From Colwellia sp. (GTDB taxonomy: Bacteria > Pseudomonadota > Gammaproteobacteria > Enterobacterales > Alteromonadaceae): 64,000 bases of DNA. The position numbers and the translations under genes were made by a program. The DNA lies in assembly GCA_013215385.1 (NCBI GenBank), contig JABSOY010000007.1, positions 62,001 to 126,000 on the forward strand, written 5' to 3'. The notes beneath the pieces are model-generated. The model was not told the origin of the DNA, did not search any database, and saw only the letters and a list, made by a program, of their open reading frames with translations. Numbering within the stretch: position 1 is the first letter of the stretch; each line of letters opens with the position of its first letter. Of the stretch, positions 1-9,293 are shown in pieces.

Positions 1-17
1 TGGATAATTAACCGCAC

Positions 18-264
18 ATGGACAAATTAATGGACATAGAGTTTGATAAAATCACTTATTTAAAAGATCCTGATGCTATGGAATTAAAAGCTGATTACCT
101 TCATTGATATTACGGGCAGCGATAAACAAAAACCTCGAGTATTCGCCACACTTATCCACGGCAATGAACCATCAGGGTTAATTGCAATACACTGCAGGTT
201 AACCGCACACGATAAAGGCTTAGATAATTTTGTACTATTTCATGAGCTGGGAGAATGTGATTAA
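18..264 (+). pseudogene. AstE/aspartoacylase-like remnant, frameshifted
   Basis: A reading frame opens at ATG 18 (MDKLMDIEFDKITYLKDPD...) and stops near 107. A second frame from about 100 to the TAA at 262-264 contains RVFATLIHGNEPSGLIAIH. The H-G-N-E-P-S-G motif is the zinc-binding start of the succinylglutamate desuccinylase/aspartoacylase (M14-like) fold. The two frames read as one protein joined across a frameshift near 100, and everything after the first metal-binding motif is missing. The fragment is about 80 codons against roughly 330-370 for intact family members, so it cannot be functional. Family assignment rests on this one motif. Confidence 0.6.
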
Positions 265-457
265 TAATTCCTTTAATTTCGCAAAAGCATTTTGATTTGT
301 ACGGTAGATTTACTTATTTTTATGGTAACAAATAATAAAAGCATCGCACTAAGCGATTGTTTATTTTATGTGGTTAAAGTTTAACGAGTAAAGTACTAAC
401 AATTATTATATTATTCTCGAATCTTGTTATTTATCCAATATTATAAGTTGTGCACTA

Positions 458-1078
458 TTGTTAGACTTTACTTTACTGGCTTTATTTATTCCTACCATTT
501 TCCTTATTTCTATATCTCCCGGTATGTGTATGACCCTGGCGATGACCTTAGGTATTTCTGTTGGTTATAAAAAAACGCTTTGGATGATGTGGGGGGAATT
601 ACTGGGTGTCGCCGTTGTTGCTATTGCTGCTGTTCTGGGTGTAGCAAAAATAATGTTGGGATACCCAGAAATATTCATCGCTTTAAAGATACTTGGGGCG
701 ATATACCTGACCTACATTGCTATTAATATGTGGCGGGCTAAAGGTAAACTCGCTATTAATACCGAGGAGAAATTGGCCACGGTCAGTAAAAAAAGCTTAT
801 TACAACAAGGCTTCATTACTGCGGTTTCAAACCCTAAAGGTTGGGCGTTTACGGTTTCTTTGTTACCACCTTTTATAAATAGCCAACAAGCGTTAGCACC
901 TCAACTAAGCATTTTAGTGCTTGTAATCTTATTATCCGAGTTTATTTGCATGAGCTTATACGCGGCAGGAGGGAAAACACTCGCTAGTTATTTAGCAAAA
1001 AATAATAAAATATCATTGTTGAATAAAATTTCTGCTTGTTTAATGTTAGCCGTCGCGCTTTGGCTACTGTTAGGCTAA
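458..1078 (+). CDS. LysE/RhtB-family amino-acid exporter
   Basis: This 206-residue, very hydrophobic protein has about six membrane segments. The N-terminal stretch PTIFLISISPGMCMTLAMTLG carries the S-P-G signature of LysE/RhtB exporters, and VSNPKGWAF at about residue 124 is the second conserved block (N-P-K). Length matches the family (200-210 aa). The family pumps amino acids or small metabolites outward across the inner membrane; the substrate cannot be told here. The start is TTG at 458, chosen because it places the first membrane helix in the usual position; no strong Shine-Dalgarno is seen. It appears monocistronic between a pseudogene and a convergent lipoprotein gene. Confidence 0.85.
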   Translation: MLDFTLLALFIPTIFLISISPGMCMTLAMTLGISVGYKKTLWMMWGELLGVAVVAIAAVLGVAKIMLGYPEIFIALKILGAIYLTYIAINMWRAKGKLAINTEEKLATVSKKSLLQQGFITAVSNPKGWAFTVSLLPPFINSQQALAPQLSILVLVILLSEFICMSLYAAGGKTLASYLAKNNKISLLNKISACLMLAVALWLLLG

Positions 1079-1106
1079 GTATTACCTAACCTCACTTTAA
1101 CTCTGA

Positions 1107-1598
1107 TTAAAAGCGTTTTGAGTCAAAATCAATAAAAAAGGTCGTTTGTTGATTTTTATCAGATTTACCCTGTTTTTCAATTGTTAGCCATAATCGCCAC
1201 GTCATCACATCTTTTGAACAACTACCTAACATTGTTTCTGTGATGAATGCTGAATTATCATTACCTTTAATTTCCCTGTTGAAGAACAAGGGTATTTTTC
1301 CCATAAACATGGTTTTCCCTTCCATATACCCCGAGATGTTCATTTTGTTTTCATTCTTGTTATTTTCTCCCGCATTAGTGTCATTTATCCGCGTTATTTG
1401 GATAGAGAATGGGAGTTCTGTCAGCACTTTTTCTACATTAAACCGAATCAAAACCGTGCCAAATTCAGTCACAACTTCACAACGAGTCTGCGTATTAATA
1501 CATTGAAATGGAATCGCAGGGCTTTGCTCAGGTTTTTTCGGGCTACAGCCATATAAAGTCGTACATAACATGAAAACTGCTGTTGTTTTTTTAATCAT
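1107..1598 (-). CDS. Hypothetical lipoprotein upstream of ccoN
   Basis: From the preferred ATG at 1598 the protein starts MIKKTTAVFMLCTTLYGCSPKK, a lipoprotein signal with the lipobox cysteine in LYGC. An upstream in-frame ATG at 1622 would add eight residues before the signal and is less likely. The mature part (about 145 aa) has several cysteines (CINTQTRC, GSCSKD) and no domain I recognise. It is divergent from the cbb3 operon, and its promoter lies in the same intergenic region as the FNR-like box, so shared control is possible. Proteins of this size are often found beside ccoN in related genera, but I cannot assign a role. Confidence 0.65.
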   Translation of the reverse strand: MIKKTTAVFMLCTTLYGCSPKKPEQSPAIPFQCINTQTRCEVVTEFGTVLIRFNVEKVLTELPFSIQITRINDTNAGENNKNENKMNISGYMEGKTMFMGKIPLFFNREIKGNDNSAFITETMLGSCSKDVMTWRLWLTIEKQGKSDKNQQTTFFIDFDSKRF

Positions 1599-1665
1599 AA
1601 TATTAGCTAAAATATTGTCCATTGTATTTATATGGTTGTTATTCGTACTATGCCGATAAATATTA

Positions 1666-1679
1666 TTGATCTACAACAA
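1666..1679. promoter_or_regulatory. FNR-like box upstream of ccoN
   Basis: TTGATctacAACAA matches the FNR/CRP-family consensus TTGAT-N4-ATCAA with one mismatch. It lies about 175 bp upstream of the ccoN start and about 70 bp upstream of the divergent lipoprotein gene. An FNR homologue is encoded 8 kb downstream in the same block. The distance to ccoN implies a long leader, or that the site serves the divergent gene. A regulatory role is inferred. Confidence 0.5.
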
Positions 1680-1853
1680 TATTCCCTACATTTTGTAATG
1701 ACTTTTCACTGTAAAATTATTATTATACGCGCGAGATTTTTTATCGCTATGTGAAATTTATATTTTCAACTATAACTATCACTAGTATTTAGTTTTTTTT
1801 TAGCTAGTGAAAAATCGATTTACGTTAATAATTATAACTGCGGAAACCATAAC

Positions 1854-3278
1854 ATGTCTCAAAGTAATGCGTCATCAGTAGACTACAATTTTGATGTTGT
1901 ACGTCAATTTGCTGTAATGACAGTAATATGGGGAATCGTCGGTACCTCGATAGGTGTTCTAATTGCGGCTCAATTAATTTGGCCAGTCTTAAATTTCGAT
2001 ACCCCTTGGTTAACCTACTCCCGTCTTCGTCCACTTCACACAAATGTTGTTATTTTTGCATTTGGTACAAGTGCCTTATTTGCTTCTTCATATTATGTTG
2101 TTCAACGAACCTGTAAAACAACATTATTCGGTGGCAAACTTGCTTCATTTACCTTTTGGGGTTGGCAAACTGTCATCGTTCTCGCGGTAATCACGCTACC
2201 TTTAGGTTTCACCTCAAGTAAAGAATATGCTGAATTAGAATGGCCCATTGATATTTTAATTGCTGTTGTTTGGATTTGTTATGCCATTGTATTTTTTGGC
2301 ACTTTGGTAAAACGTAAAACATCGCATATTTATGTAGCTAACTGGTTCTTCGGCGGGTTCATTCTTACTGTTGCTGTATTACACATTGGTAACTCAATGG
2401 TTATTCCAGTGTCTATGATGAAGTCTTATTCAATATACTCCGGCGCTATTGATGCAATGATGCAGTGGTGGTACGGACATAACGCCGTTGGTTTCCTATT
2501 AACAGCGGGTTTCTTAGGTATGATGTATTATTTCGTACCAAAACAAGCTGAACGTCCTGTTTATTCATACCGCTTGTCTATTGTTCATTTTTGGGCATTA
2601 ATTTCACTATACATATGGGCAGGTCCGCATCACTTACATTATACGGCACTTCCAGATTGGGCGCAGTCTGTTGGTATGGTAATGTCGATCGTGTTATTCC
2701 TTCCTTCATGGGGTGGTATGATCAACGGTATAATGACACTTTCAGGCGCATGGCATAAATTGCGTTATGACCCCATTCTTCGTTTTCTCATCGTTTCATT
2801 GTCTTTCTACGGTATGTCTACCTTTGAAGGCCCGATGATGGCGATTAAATCTGTAAATGCACTTTCTCATTACACTGATTGGACTATCGGACATGTTCAC
2901 TCTGGTGCGTTAGGTTGGGTTGCTATGGTTACAATTGGTGCTATGTACCACTTAATCCCTGTGTTGTTTAACCAAGGTCGTATGTACAGCATTAAATTAA
3001 TTAACGTACATTTTTGGTTGCACACAGCCGGTATCATTTTATATATAGTCGCGATGTGGATTTCAGGTGTCATGCAAGGGTTAATGTGGCGTGCGGTTAA
3101 TACTGATGGCACGTTAACATACAGCTTCGTTGAGAGTTTAACAGCATCGTATCCGTTCTACTTTATCCGTTTCGTTGGTGGTATATTAGTTGTTATTGGC
3201 TTTTTCTTAATGGCTTACAACATGTTCAAAACAATCTATGCTAAAGACAATAGTCTTAAGCCAGTTGAAATAATTTAG
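1854..3278 (+). CDS. ccoN: cbb3-type cytochrome c oxidase subunit I
   Basis: CcoN is the catalytic heme-copper subunit of the high-affinity cbb3 oxidase in the inner membrane. It reduces O2 to water with electrons from CcoO/CcoP and pumps protons. The 474-residue protein has about 12 membrane helices and all metal ligands: H62 in [12 protein letters not shown] (low-spin heme b), H209 in [10 protein letters not shown] and H259/H260 in GPHHLHYT (CuB), and H347/H349 in [12 protein letters not shown] (hemes b3 and b). Length is normal. It is the first gene of ccoNOQP, and the next start follows the stop by 10 bp with a strong GGAGG. ATG 1854 is chosen because the N-terminus aligns with the family. 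Confidence 0.97.
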   Translation: MSQSNASSVDYNFDVVRQFAVMTVIWGIVGTSIGVLIAAQLIWPVLNFDTPWLTYSRLRPLHTNVVIFAFGTSALFASSYYVVQRTCKTTLFGGKLASFTFWGWQTVIVLAVITLPLGFTSSKEYAELEWPIDILIAVVWICYAIVFFGTLVKRKTSHIYVANWFFGGFILTVAVLHIGNSMVIPVSMMKSYSIYSGAIDAMMQWWYGHNAVGFLLTAGFLGMMYYFVPKQAERPVYSYRLSIVHFWALISLYIWAGPHHLHYTALPDWAQSVGMVMSIVLFLPSWGGMINGIMTLSGAWHKLRYDPILRFLIVSLSFYGMSTFEGPMMAIKSVNALSHYTDWTIGHVHSGALGWVAMVTIGAMYHLIPVLFNQGRMYSIKLINVHFWLHTAGIILYIVAMWISGVMQGLMWRAVNTDGTLTYSFVESLTASYPFYFIRFVGGILVVIGFFLMAYNMFKTIYAKDNSLKPVEII

Positions 3279-3288
3279 GAGGCCTACA

Positions 3289-3933
3289 ATGAAAAATAAA
3301 CATGAAAAGTTTGAAAAAAATGTCGGCTTGTTTGCTATTTTTACGATTCTAGCAATCAGTATTGGTGGCCTAGTTGAAATAACCCCGTTATTTTTTCAAA
3401 AAGCAACCAATACACCTGTTGACAGCTTAAGACCCTATACTGCCTTAGAAATGGAAGGACGTGATATTTATATTCGTGAAAGTTGTAATGTTTGTCACAG
3501 TCAAATGATCCGCCCTTTCCGAGCTGAAACAGAACGTTACGGTCACTATTCTGTTGCTGGTGAAGGTGTTTGGGAACATCCTTTCTTATGGGGGTCTAAA
3601 CGTACTGGTCCTGATCTAGCTCGTGTTGGTGGTCGTTACAGCGACGATTGGCATCGTGCTCATTTACTTGACCCACGTTCAGTTGTGCCAGAGTCAAACA
3701 TGCCAGCGTTTAAATGGTTAGCGGAAAATAAGCTAGACGGCGAATTAACCGAAAGGAAATTAGCGACTTTTAATTTCTTAACGCGCAATCGTAGCCATAA
3801 AGACGAACAAGGTAATCGTATCCCATTATATTCTGCAGAAGATTTAGCCGGAGCTAAAGCCGCTGTTAAAGGTAAAACTGAAATGGAAGCCCTTATTGCT
3901 TATTTGCAATCTCTTGGGCATGCGTTGAAATAA
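3289..3933 (+). CDS. ccoO: cbb3-type cytochrome c oxidase subunit II
   Basis: CcoO is a membrane-anchored monoheme cytochrome c that passes electrons from CcoP to the CcoN active site. A single N-terminal membrane segment (about residues 12-35) is followed by a periplasmic domain with the heme c motif CNVCH at 66-70. The conserved stretches [14 protein letters not shown] and the methionine in [10 protein letters not shown] (likely axial ligand) are present. At 214 residues the length is normal. A near-perfect Shine-Dalgarno (aggagg) sits 6 bp before ATG 3289. The TAA stop overlaps the next start by one base, indicating translational coupling with ccoQ. Confidence 0.97.
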   Translation: MKNKHEKFEKNVGLFAIFTILAISIGGLVEITPLFFQKATNTPVDSLRPYTALEMEGRDIYIRESCNVCHSQMIRPFRAETERYGHYSVAGEGVWEHPFLWGSKRTGPDLARVGGRYSDDWHRAHLLDPRSVVPESNMPAFKWLAENKLDGELTERKLATFNFLTRNRSHKDEQGNRIPLYSAEDLAGAKAAVKGKTEMEALIAYLQSLGHALK

Positions 3934-4133
3934 TGACTATGGATTATGGCACCCTTAGAGGGTTAATCGCTTTATTAATATTGGCACTATTTACCATAAT
4001 TGTAGTTTGGTCTTATTCTAAAAAGCAGAAAGGCGCTTTTGATGAAGCAGCAAACTCTATCTTCGAAGAAGACAATGATAAGGCTAAACTTGATAATATG
4101 AATAGCAAACAGGAGAGTAATAAAAATGTCTAG
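3933..4133 (+). CDS. ccoQ: cbb3 oxidase subunit CcoQ
   Basis: This 66-residue protein has one membrane helix (about residues 10-27) followed by a charged cytoplasmic tail (SYSKKQKGAFDEAANSIFEED...). The FDEAAN/IFEED tail and the position between ccoO and ccoP are typical of CcoQ (FixQ), a small subunit that stabilises the cbb3 complex. The start codon overlaps the ccoO stop by one base and the end overlaps ccoP by eight bases, so the genes are co-translated. The family is short and variable; identification relies on position plus topology. Confidence 0.93.
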   Translation: MTMDYGTLRGLIALLILALFTIIVVWSYSKKQKGAFDEAANSIFEEDNDKAKLDNMNSKQESNKNV

Positions 4134-5091
4134 CTTCTGGAATATATGGGTTTGGGTTCTCACCCTTGGCAGTTTAGTAGGGTGTTTTATACTACTTCGC
4201 TATTGTTTAACGAACTTTGCAGGTGTTCCTGAAGGCGAGCCAACGGGACATACTTTTGATGGTATTCAAGAGTTGAATAATCCTTTACCTAAATGGTGGA
4301 GTAATTTCTTCTTATTAACGATTGTTTGGGCATTTTTATACATTGCAGCATACGGGTTAGGTAATTGGACAGGCATCATTGGTTGGAAAAGCTCTAACCA
4401 AGGGATCTTAAATCTTGCTGAGTCTAAAGCCCAAGTTGCAGCCGCCAAAGAAAATGGCTATTTAGTACAGTACGATCGTGAAATTGCCGCAGCTGATGCT
4501 AAGTATGGTCCAATTTTTGATGCCTATGCAGCACGTAGCATTGAAGAGCTTGCCACTGATAAAGAAGCGCTAAAAGTAGGTCAACGACTATTTTTGCAAA
4601 ACTGTTCTCAGTGTCATGGTTCGAATGCCAGTGGTACCACTGGTTTCCCTGACCTAACAGACAAAGACTGGTTATACGCAGGCGATCCTGAAACCATTAA
4701 GCAATCGATCTTACATGGTCGTAAAGCTAATGGAATGATGGCTTGGGGCGCGACCTTAGGCGGTGAGCAAGGGGTTAAAGATGTTGCAGCTTATGTACTT
4801 AGTTTAAGTGATCGTGAAGTCGATGTTGCAAGTGCAGCGGCAGGCAAAGATAAATTTGCCATGTGCGCAGCTTGTCATGGCGTAGATGGTAAAGGCAGCG
4901 CAGCAATGGGGATTGCATTAGGTGCGCCAAACCTAACCGACAACATTTGGTTATATGGTGGTTCTCAACGCGCTGTTGAGTCATCAATTAATAATGGCCG
5001 CGCCGGTGTAATGCCAGCATGGAAAGATATTTTAGGTGAACAAAAAGTGCATGTTATTAGTGCTTATGTTTATAGCTTATCGCAAGACTAA
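4126..5091 (+). CDS. ccoP: cbb3-type cytochrome c oxidase subunit III (diheme)
   Basis: CcoP is the diheme cytochrome c subunit that receives electrons from periplasmic cytochromes. Two N-terminal membrane helices (about 8-28 and 58-80) flank the conserved H-T-F-D-G-I-Q-E block. The periplasmic part holds two cytochrome c domains with heme motifs CSQCH (160-164) and CAACH (247-251); each has a downstream methionine ligand region (GMMAWG near 203, GVMPAW near 294). At 321 residues it has normal length. It is the last gene of ccoNOQP and is followed within 50 bp by a rho-independent terminator. Confidence 0.97.
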   Translation: MSSFWNIWVWVLTLGSLVGCFILLRYCLTNFAGVPEGEPTGHTFDGIQELNNPLPKWWSNFFLLTIVWAFLYIAAYGLGNWTGIIGWKSSNQGILNLAESKAQVAAAKENGYLVQYDREIAAADAKYGPIFDAYAARSIEELATDKEALKVGQRLFLQNCSQCHGSNASGTTGFPDLTDKDWLYAGDPETIKQSILHGRKANGMMAWGATLGGEQGVKDVAAYVLSLSDREVDVASAAAGKDKFAMCAACHGVDGKGSAAMGIALGAPNLTDNIWLYGGSQRAVESSINNGRAGVMPAWKDILGEQKVHVISAYVYSLSQD

Positions 5092-5136
5092 TTTTTATAA
5101 ATGAGTTAAGTACGAGTTTCACTAAATAATTGAATG

Positions 5137-5172
5137 AAAAGCCTTGTAATGCAATATTTACAAGGCTTTTTT
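5137..5172 (+). terminator. Rho-independent terminator of ccoNOQP
   Basis: AAAAGCCTTGTAA and TTACAAGGCTTTT form a hairpin with a 7-nt loop (tgcaata) and run into a T tract. It begins about 45 bp after the ccoP stop and separates the oxidase operon from the fixH promoter. Confidence 0.85.
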
Positions 5173-5217
5173 AATTAAACCATTTGATAAAACGCCACTA
5201 ATTTATTTACTTTATTG

Positions 5218-5247
5218 TTGGTTACACCCCGTTAATTCCCGTATAAT
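5218..5247 (+). promoter_or_regulatory. Sigma-70-like promoter of fixH
   Basis: TATAAT at 5242-5247 has a perfect -10 sequence, with TTGGTT at 5218-5223 as a plausible -35 at 18-bp spacing. It lies 36 bp before the fixH ATG and just after the ccoP terminator, so the assembly genes probably have their own promoter. Inferred from sequence only. Confidence 0.5.
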
Positions 5248-5282
5248 ACGCGTAATTTCCTCTCATAAAACAAACGTTATTC

Positions 5283-5774
5283 ATGAAAACATATTGGTAT
5301 AAAGAGCCTTGGGCTTGGTTCGTTTTTATTCTCCCAGCTACTGCCGTTGTTGCCGGTATTGGTACCTATATTATTGCTAATACGAATCCAGATCCCTTAG
5401 TCGTTGGTGATTATTATAAAAAAGGTAAGGCCATTAACTTACAAATATCTAAAGTAAAACATGCACAGAAATTAGGCATGCGGTTTGCGTTAAAGCAATC
5501 GGGTAATGAATTAGTGATTAAGCCAACGGGCATTGAAAAAGAGTTCCCTGTTTTAAATCTTAACTTCTATCACCCTACACTTGCTGAGAGAGACTTTTAC
5601 TTAGCCTTAACCGCTGATGGCAATGGCCATTTTAGGCATGTTTTTGATAAGTCGGTAAAAGGGAAATGGAGTTTGACCATTACTCCATTTGAAAATCATT
5701 GGAAAATTAAAAAGACGATTACCTTACCGCAAAGTGAATTTATCGATATTATGCCAAACGTTAGAGAAGGTTAA
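5283..5774 (+). CDS. ccoH: cbb3 oxidase assembly protein FixH/CcoH
   Basis: This 163-residue membrane-anchored protein begins MKTYWYKEPWAWFVF. The W-Y-K-E-P-W-x-W motif and one N-terminal membrane helix (about 10-33) followed by DPLVVGDYYKKGKAIN are hallmarks of FixH. The rest is a periplasmic beta-rich domain. FixH/CcoH is needed for assembly or stability of the cbb3 complex and acts with CcoI, CcoS and CcoG. It sits between ccoP and ccoI, 140 bp before ccoI; no ccoG is present in this window. Confidence 0.92.
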   Translation: MKTYWYKEPWAWFVFILPATAVVAGIGTYIIANTNPDPLVVGDYYKKGKAINLQISKVKHAQKLGMRFALKQSGNELVIKPTGIEKEFPVLNLNFYHPTLAERDFYLALTADGNGHFRHVFDKSVKGKWSLTITPFENHWKIKKTITLPQSEFIDIMPNVREG

Positions 5775-5813
5775 CGAAAAGTTTCTAAAAACGCCTCAGA
5801 GTAGCGGTTATTT

Positions 5814-5847
5814 TCAACCTTATGATATATTTTTATTGTAAGGTTGA
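5814..5847. repeat. Inverted repeat between fixH and ccoI
   Basis: TCAACCTTA (5814-5822) and TAAGGTTGA (5839-5847) are perfect 9-bp arms around a 16-bp AT-rich spacer. It could be an attenuating hairpin after fixH or a binding site ahead of the copper ATPase ccoI. No T tract follows, so a plain terminator is less likely. Confidence 0.45.
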
Positions 5848-5913
5848 GCCATCTCCTACTTTAAGCCTTGAATAAATAGGCTTATCACTTCTACATTTCA
5901 TCGGCTTTAATAT

Positions 5914-8322
5914 ATGAAAACAACTTGTTACCACTGCGGTGAAATTGTTCCAACTGGCTTAAATCTTTCACTTAACATAGAAAAAGCTGAACAACCTATG
6001 TGTTGTCTTGGTTGTCACAGTGTCGCCCAAACTATCGTTGATAATGGTTTAGAAGAATACTATCGCTTTAGAACTGCACCTGCGCAAAAGGGTGAACAGC
6101 TTATTCCTGAACAATTACAGCGCAATAAACTGCTTGATGACAGTGCATTACAAGATGAGTTTACTTACCAAACCGATGAATACAAGGAAACTATCCTTAC
6201 TGTTGATGGCATTAGTTGCGCTGCTTGTGCTTGGCTCATTGAAATGCAATTGAGTAAAGTTTCTGGCTTACTCAGTATTAATGTTAATGCCACAACTCAA
6301 CGTGCCACCTTGCGCTGGATTGACAATGAAATTCAATTAAGCGAATTAATTAATCACATTGCCAATATTGGTTACCAAGCACTGCCTTTTAAAGCAAGTA
6401 CCGCAGAGCAGCTCAATAAAGCACAAAGCAAAAATTATATTAGACGGTTAGGTATATCAGGCATCTTAATGATGCAAGTTATGATGATTGCTTTTGGTCT
6501 ATACTTTGGCGCATTTTCAGGCATGGCTGAGCATCATTTAATTTACTTACGCTACACCAGTTTATTGCTCACTATTCCCATAATAACTTACGGCGCCCAG
6601 CCCTTTTACAAGGGTGCAATAAATGCATTAAAAGCAAAACGTTTATCTATGGATGTTCCTGTAACTATTGCCATTTCTCTTGCGTTTTCTGCCAGTGCTT
6701 GGGCAACAGTAACTCAACAAGGTGAAGTATATTTTGAGTCAGTTGCCATGTTCACTTTTTTATTGCTTATTGGTAAGTTTTTGGAATTTAGAGCTCGTAG
6801 CCGTGCTGCAGAAGTATCCGCTAATTTACTTAAATTAATGCCGATGACAGCAACAAAACTTATGAATGAAGATGGTCTGCAAAAGGAAGTATTACTGCCT
6901 GCGAAGAAGCTATTTCCATTAGATATTGTTTTGGTCAAACCGGGTGAAGTTGTACCTGCTGACGGCACAATAATTTCAGGCAGTAGCCAATTCAATGAAG
7001 CGATGTTATCGGGTGAACAAATCCCGTTAAATAAAAGCGTTGGTGATAAAGTTTTTGCGGGTACTATTAATGGTGACGGTAATATTAATGTTGAAGTAAA
7101 ACATACTAGTGAACATTCATTTTTAAGTCAGCTTATTCGCTTAAGTGAATCTTCACAGGCACATAAACCTAAGCTAGCGAAACTATCCGATAAAATTGCA
7201 CAATACTTTATTGCTGTTATTTTACTTACCGCTATCGGTACGGCAATTTATTGGCAACAGCATTTACCCGAACAAGCTTTTTGGATCACCCTATCAGTAT
7301 TAGTTGCTACCTGCCCTTGTGCGCTTTCGCTAGCAACGCCTACTGCATTAACGTGTGCGACCACACGGTTAAATCGTGAAGGCATAATGATCAAATCTGC
7401 ACATGCGATGGAAACGTTACCGAAAGTCACCACCATTGCCTTTGATAAAACAGGAACATTAACCTCTGGCGATTTTTCAATTATCGACACTCAACTCTTG
7501 TCTGATGACCCTGTATATAATAAACAAAACGTTTTAGCGATAGCGGCTGGTCTAGAGTCTTATTCTGAGCATCCATTAGCTAAGCCCTTTCGCCAGTTTC
7601 GTGATTATTCATATAAAACCGAGCAAGTAGAAATAAAATCGGGCTATGGTATTAATGGTAGAGTTAACGATAAAACTTATCAAATTGGCAAACCTAGCTG
7701 GTTACTTAGCGAACTGGACATGCCAGAACAAGTTACAAAAGCCTCTTGTCTATTACTTGAAGGTAACAAATTAATAGCGGCTTTTTATTTAGCCGATGAA
7801 ATTCGTCCTGATGCCCTTCCGCTAATTGCTGATTTAAAGAAACAAAATATCCAAACCCTAATGTTATCAGGTGATAACACTGTCGGCTGTGAAAAAACGC
7901 AAAAAACCTTAAATTTAGATGAAGTTCATAGCGCCTTGACCGCAGAAAATAAGATGGAGATCATAAAACAAAAACAACAAGAAAACGAAACAGTAATGAT
8001 GATAGGTGATGGGGTAAACGACACTCCTGTTTTTGGTGCTGCGCATGTATCTATTGCCATGGGAAGTGGTACAGATATTGCTAAAAGTGGTGCCGATATT
8101 ATTTTATTAAATAACCGTTTAAAGTCGGTAACAACACTTTCCCATGTTGCCGCTAAAACGCGTCGTATCGTTTGGCAAAATTATTGCTGGGCATTTGGCT
8201 ATAATGCCATCGTATTACCATTAGCGGTTACTGGCTATATAACACCTTATATGGCAGTTATTGGCATGTCAGCGAGTTCAATACTTGTTATCACTAATTC
8301 ATTAAGGTTATTGAAGAAATAA
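5914..8322 (+). CDS. ccoI: Cu+-exporting P1B-type ATPase for cbb3 assembly
   Basis: This 802-residue copper P-type ATPase delivers copper needed by the CuB centre of cbb3 oxidase. An N-terminal cysteine-rich segment (CYHCGE, then MCCLGCH at about 29-34) is followed by a heavy-metal domain with GISCAAC (99-105). About eight membrane helices include the metal-gating CPC (467-469). The phosphorylation motif DKTGT starts at D511, and GDGVNDTP lies in the ATP-binding/hinge domain. The extra N-terminal cysteine cluster and length of about 800 aa distinguish CcoI/FixI (CtpA-type) from the efflux pump CopA. It is followed at 25 bp by ccoS. Confidence 0.96.
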   Translation: MKTTCYHCGEIVPTGLNLSLNIEKAEQPMCCLGCHSVAQTIVDNGLEEYYRFRTAPAQKGEQLIPEQLQRNKLLDDSALQDEFTYQTDEYKETILTVDGISCAACAWLIEMQLSKVSGLLSINVNATTQRATLRWIDNEIQLSELINHIANIGYQALPFKASTAEQLNKAQSKNYIRRLGISGILMMQVMMIAFGLYFGAFSGMAEHHLIYLRYTSLLLTIPIITYGAQPFYKGAINALKAKRLSMDVPVTIAISLAFSASAWATVTQQGEVYFESVAMFTFLLLIGKFLEFRARSRAAEVSANLLKLMPMTATKLMNEDGLQKEVLLPAKKLFPLDIVLVKPGEVVPADGTIISGSSQFNEAMLSGEQIPLNKSVGDKVFAGTINGDGNINVEVKHTSEHSFLSQLIRLSESSQAHKPKLAKLSDKIAQYFIAVILLTAIGTAIYWQQHLPEQAFWITLSVLVATCPCALSLATPTALTCATTRLNREGIMIKSAHAMETLPKVTTIAFDKTGTLTSGDFSIIDTQLLSDDPVYNKQNVLAIAAGLESYSEHPLAKPFRQFRDYSYKTEQVEIKSGYGINGRVNDKTYQIGKPSWLLSELDMPEQVTKASCLLLEGNKLIAAFYLADEIRPDALPLIADLKKQNIQTLMLSGDNTVGCEKTQKTLNLDEVHSALTAENKMEIIKQKQQENETVMMIGDGVNDTPVFGAAHVSIAMGSGTDIAKSGADIILLNNRLKSVTTLSHVAAKTRRIVWQNYCWAFGYNAIVLPLAVTGYITPYMAVIGMSASSILVITNSLRLLKK

Positions 8323-8347
8323 ACCATATTAATAAGGTAAAAATAAA

Positions 8348-8566
8348 ATGAGCATTATTTATATATTGATCCCCATTGCGATATTACTGACTTCGATAGG
8401 TATCTATCTTTTTTTCTGGGCAGTAAAAACAGAACAGTTCGATGACCTAGAAAAACAAGGAATGAGCATTTTATTTGATGAGCCTATCAATGATAATACG
8501 AAACCCTTAACTAAAGATAATGATAAAGATAAAAGAGAACAGCCAGAAAAAACGGATAGCCAATAA
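8348..8566 (+). CDS. ccoS: cbb3-type oxidase assembly protein CcoS
   Basis: This 72-residue protein has a single N-terminal helix (about 3-25) and the typical block FFWAVKTEQFDDLEKQG, conserved in CcoS (FixS). A hydrophilic, charged tail follows. CcoS is required for insertion of heme and copper cofactors into CcoN. It lies between ccoI and the SafE-like gene with short gaps (25 and 5 bp), in one operon. Confidence 0.95.
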   Translation: MSIIYILIPIAILLTSIGIYLFFWAVKTEQFDDLEKQGMSILFDEPINDNTKPLTKDNDKDKREQPEKTDSQ

Positions 8567-8571
8567 ATATT

Positions 8572-9249
8572 ATGCTCAATATTGATTACTTATCAGCTTT
8601 TGTTATCGGCTTATTAGGCTCTGGTCATTGCATTGGTATGTGCGGAGGTATAACCACCATGCTTACTTCTGCCATAGCACCACAACAGAATTCAAGTAAA
8701 CAATTCAAGCTGGTCAGTGCTTATCATCTTGGCCGGATATTTTCTTATTCTCTGATTGGCGCAATTGTAGGCTTTAGTAGTTCAATAGCCGCCAAAAGTA
8801 TCGGGGTTCCGCTAGGTTTCCTACGTATCGTTGCTGCTGTATTTCTAATATTATTGGGTTTATATCTTGGTCAATGGCTGATGTGGCTAACTAAAGTTGA
8901 GTCTTTTGGCAAGATGCTTTGGCGATACTTATCTCCTTTAAGCAAAAGGTTTATTCCCATAAAAAATGCCAAACAAGCTATCGCACTTGGCGCAGTATGG
9001 GGTTGGTTACCTTGTGGTTTAGTTTATTCAACATTAACATGGTCTTTAGCCAGCGGTAACGCCATGTCTGGCGCACTAATCATGGCCAGTTTTGGCTTAG
9101 GTACACTGCCAGCATTGTTGAGTATTTCATTAGGAAGCTTTGGTATAAAGTCTTTGTTAACTAACGTTAAATTTAAAAAAATAATGGCTTTTATTATAAT
9201 TATCTATGGAATCTACAGCTTAGCCGTTGCATATCAACAGTTGTTTTAA
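8572..9249 (+). CDS. TauE/SafE-like (DsbD-2 type) membrane protein of the cco cluster
   Basis: This 225-residue protein with about six membrane helices starts only 5 bp after ccoS. The N-terminal motif GLLGSGHCIGMCGG (two cysteines, H) and the later GWLPCGLVYSTL are the paired metal/thiol-like signatures of the cytochrome-c-biogenesis transmembrane domain (PF13386, often annotated sulfite exporter TauE/SafE). In many gammaproteobacteria a copy follows ccoS, and a role in copper handling for cbb3 oxidase has been proposed for such proteins. The exact function is inferred from position. Confidence 0.85.
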   Translation: MLNIDYLSAFVIGLLGSGHCIGMCGGITTMLTSAIAPQQNSSKQFKLVSAYHLGRIFSYSLIGAIVGFSSSIAAKSIGVPLGFLRIVAAVFLILLGLYLGQWLMWLTKVESFGKMLWRYLSPLSKRFIPIKNAKQAIALGAVWGWLPCGLVYSTLTWSLASGNAMSGALIMASFGLGTLPALLSISLGSFGIKSLLTNVKFKKIMAFIIIIYGIYSLAVAYQQLF

Positions 9250-9293
9250 TATGATCGCCATTATTAGGGATAATAAATATCAATCGGGTCAGT

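Noticed and set aside
5814-5847. CueR-type copper operator before ccoI
   Set aside because: The arms resemble ACCTT/AAGGT, but the spacer is far longer than in CueR operators, so it is recorded only as an inverted repeat.
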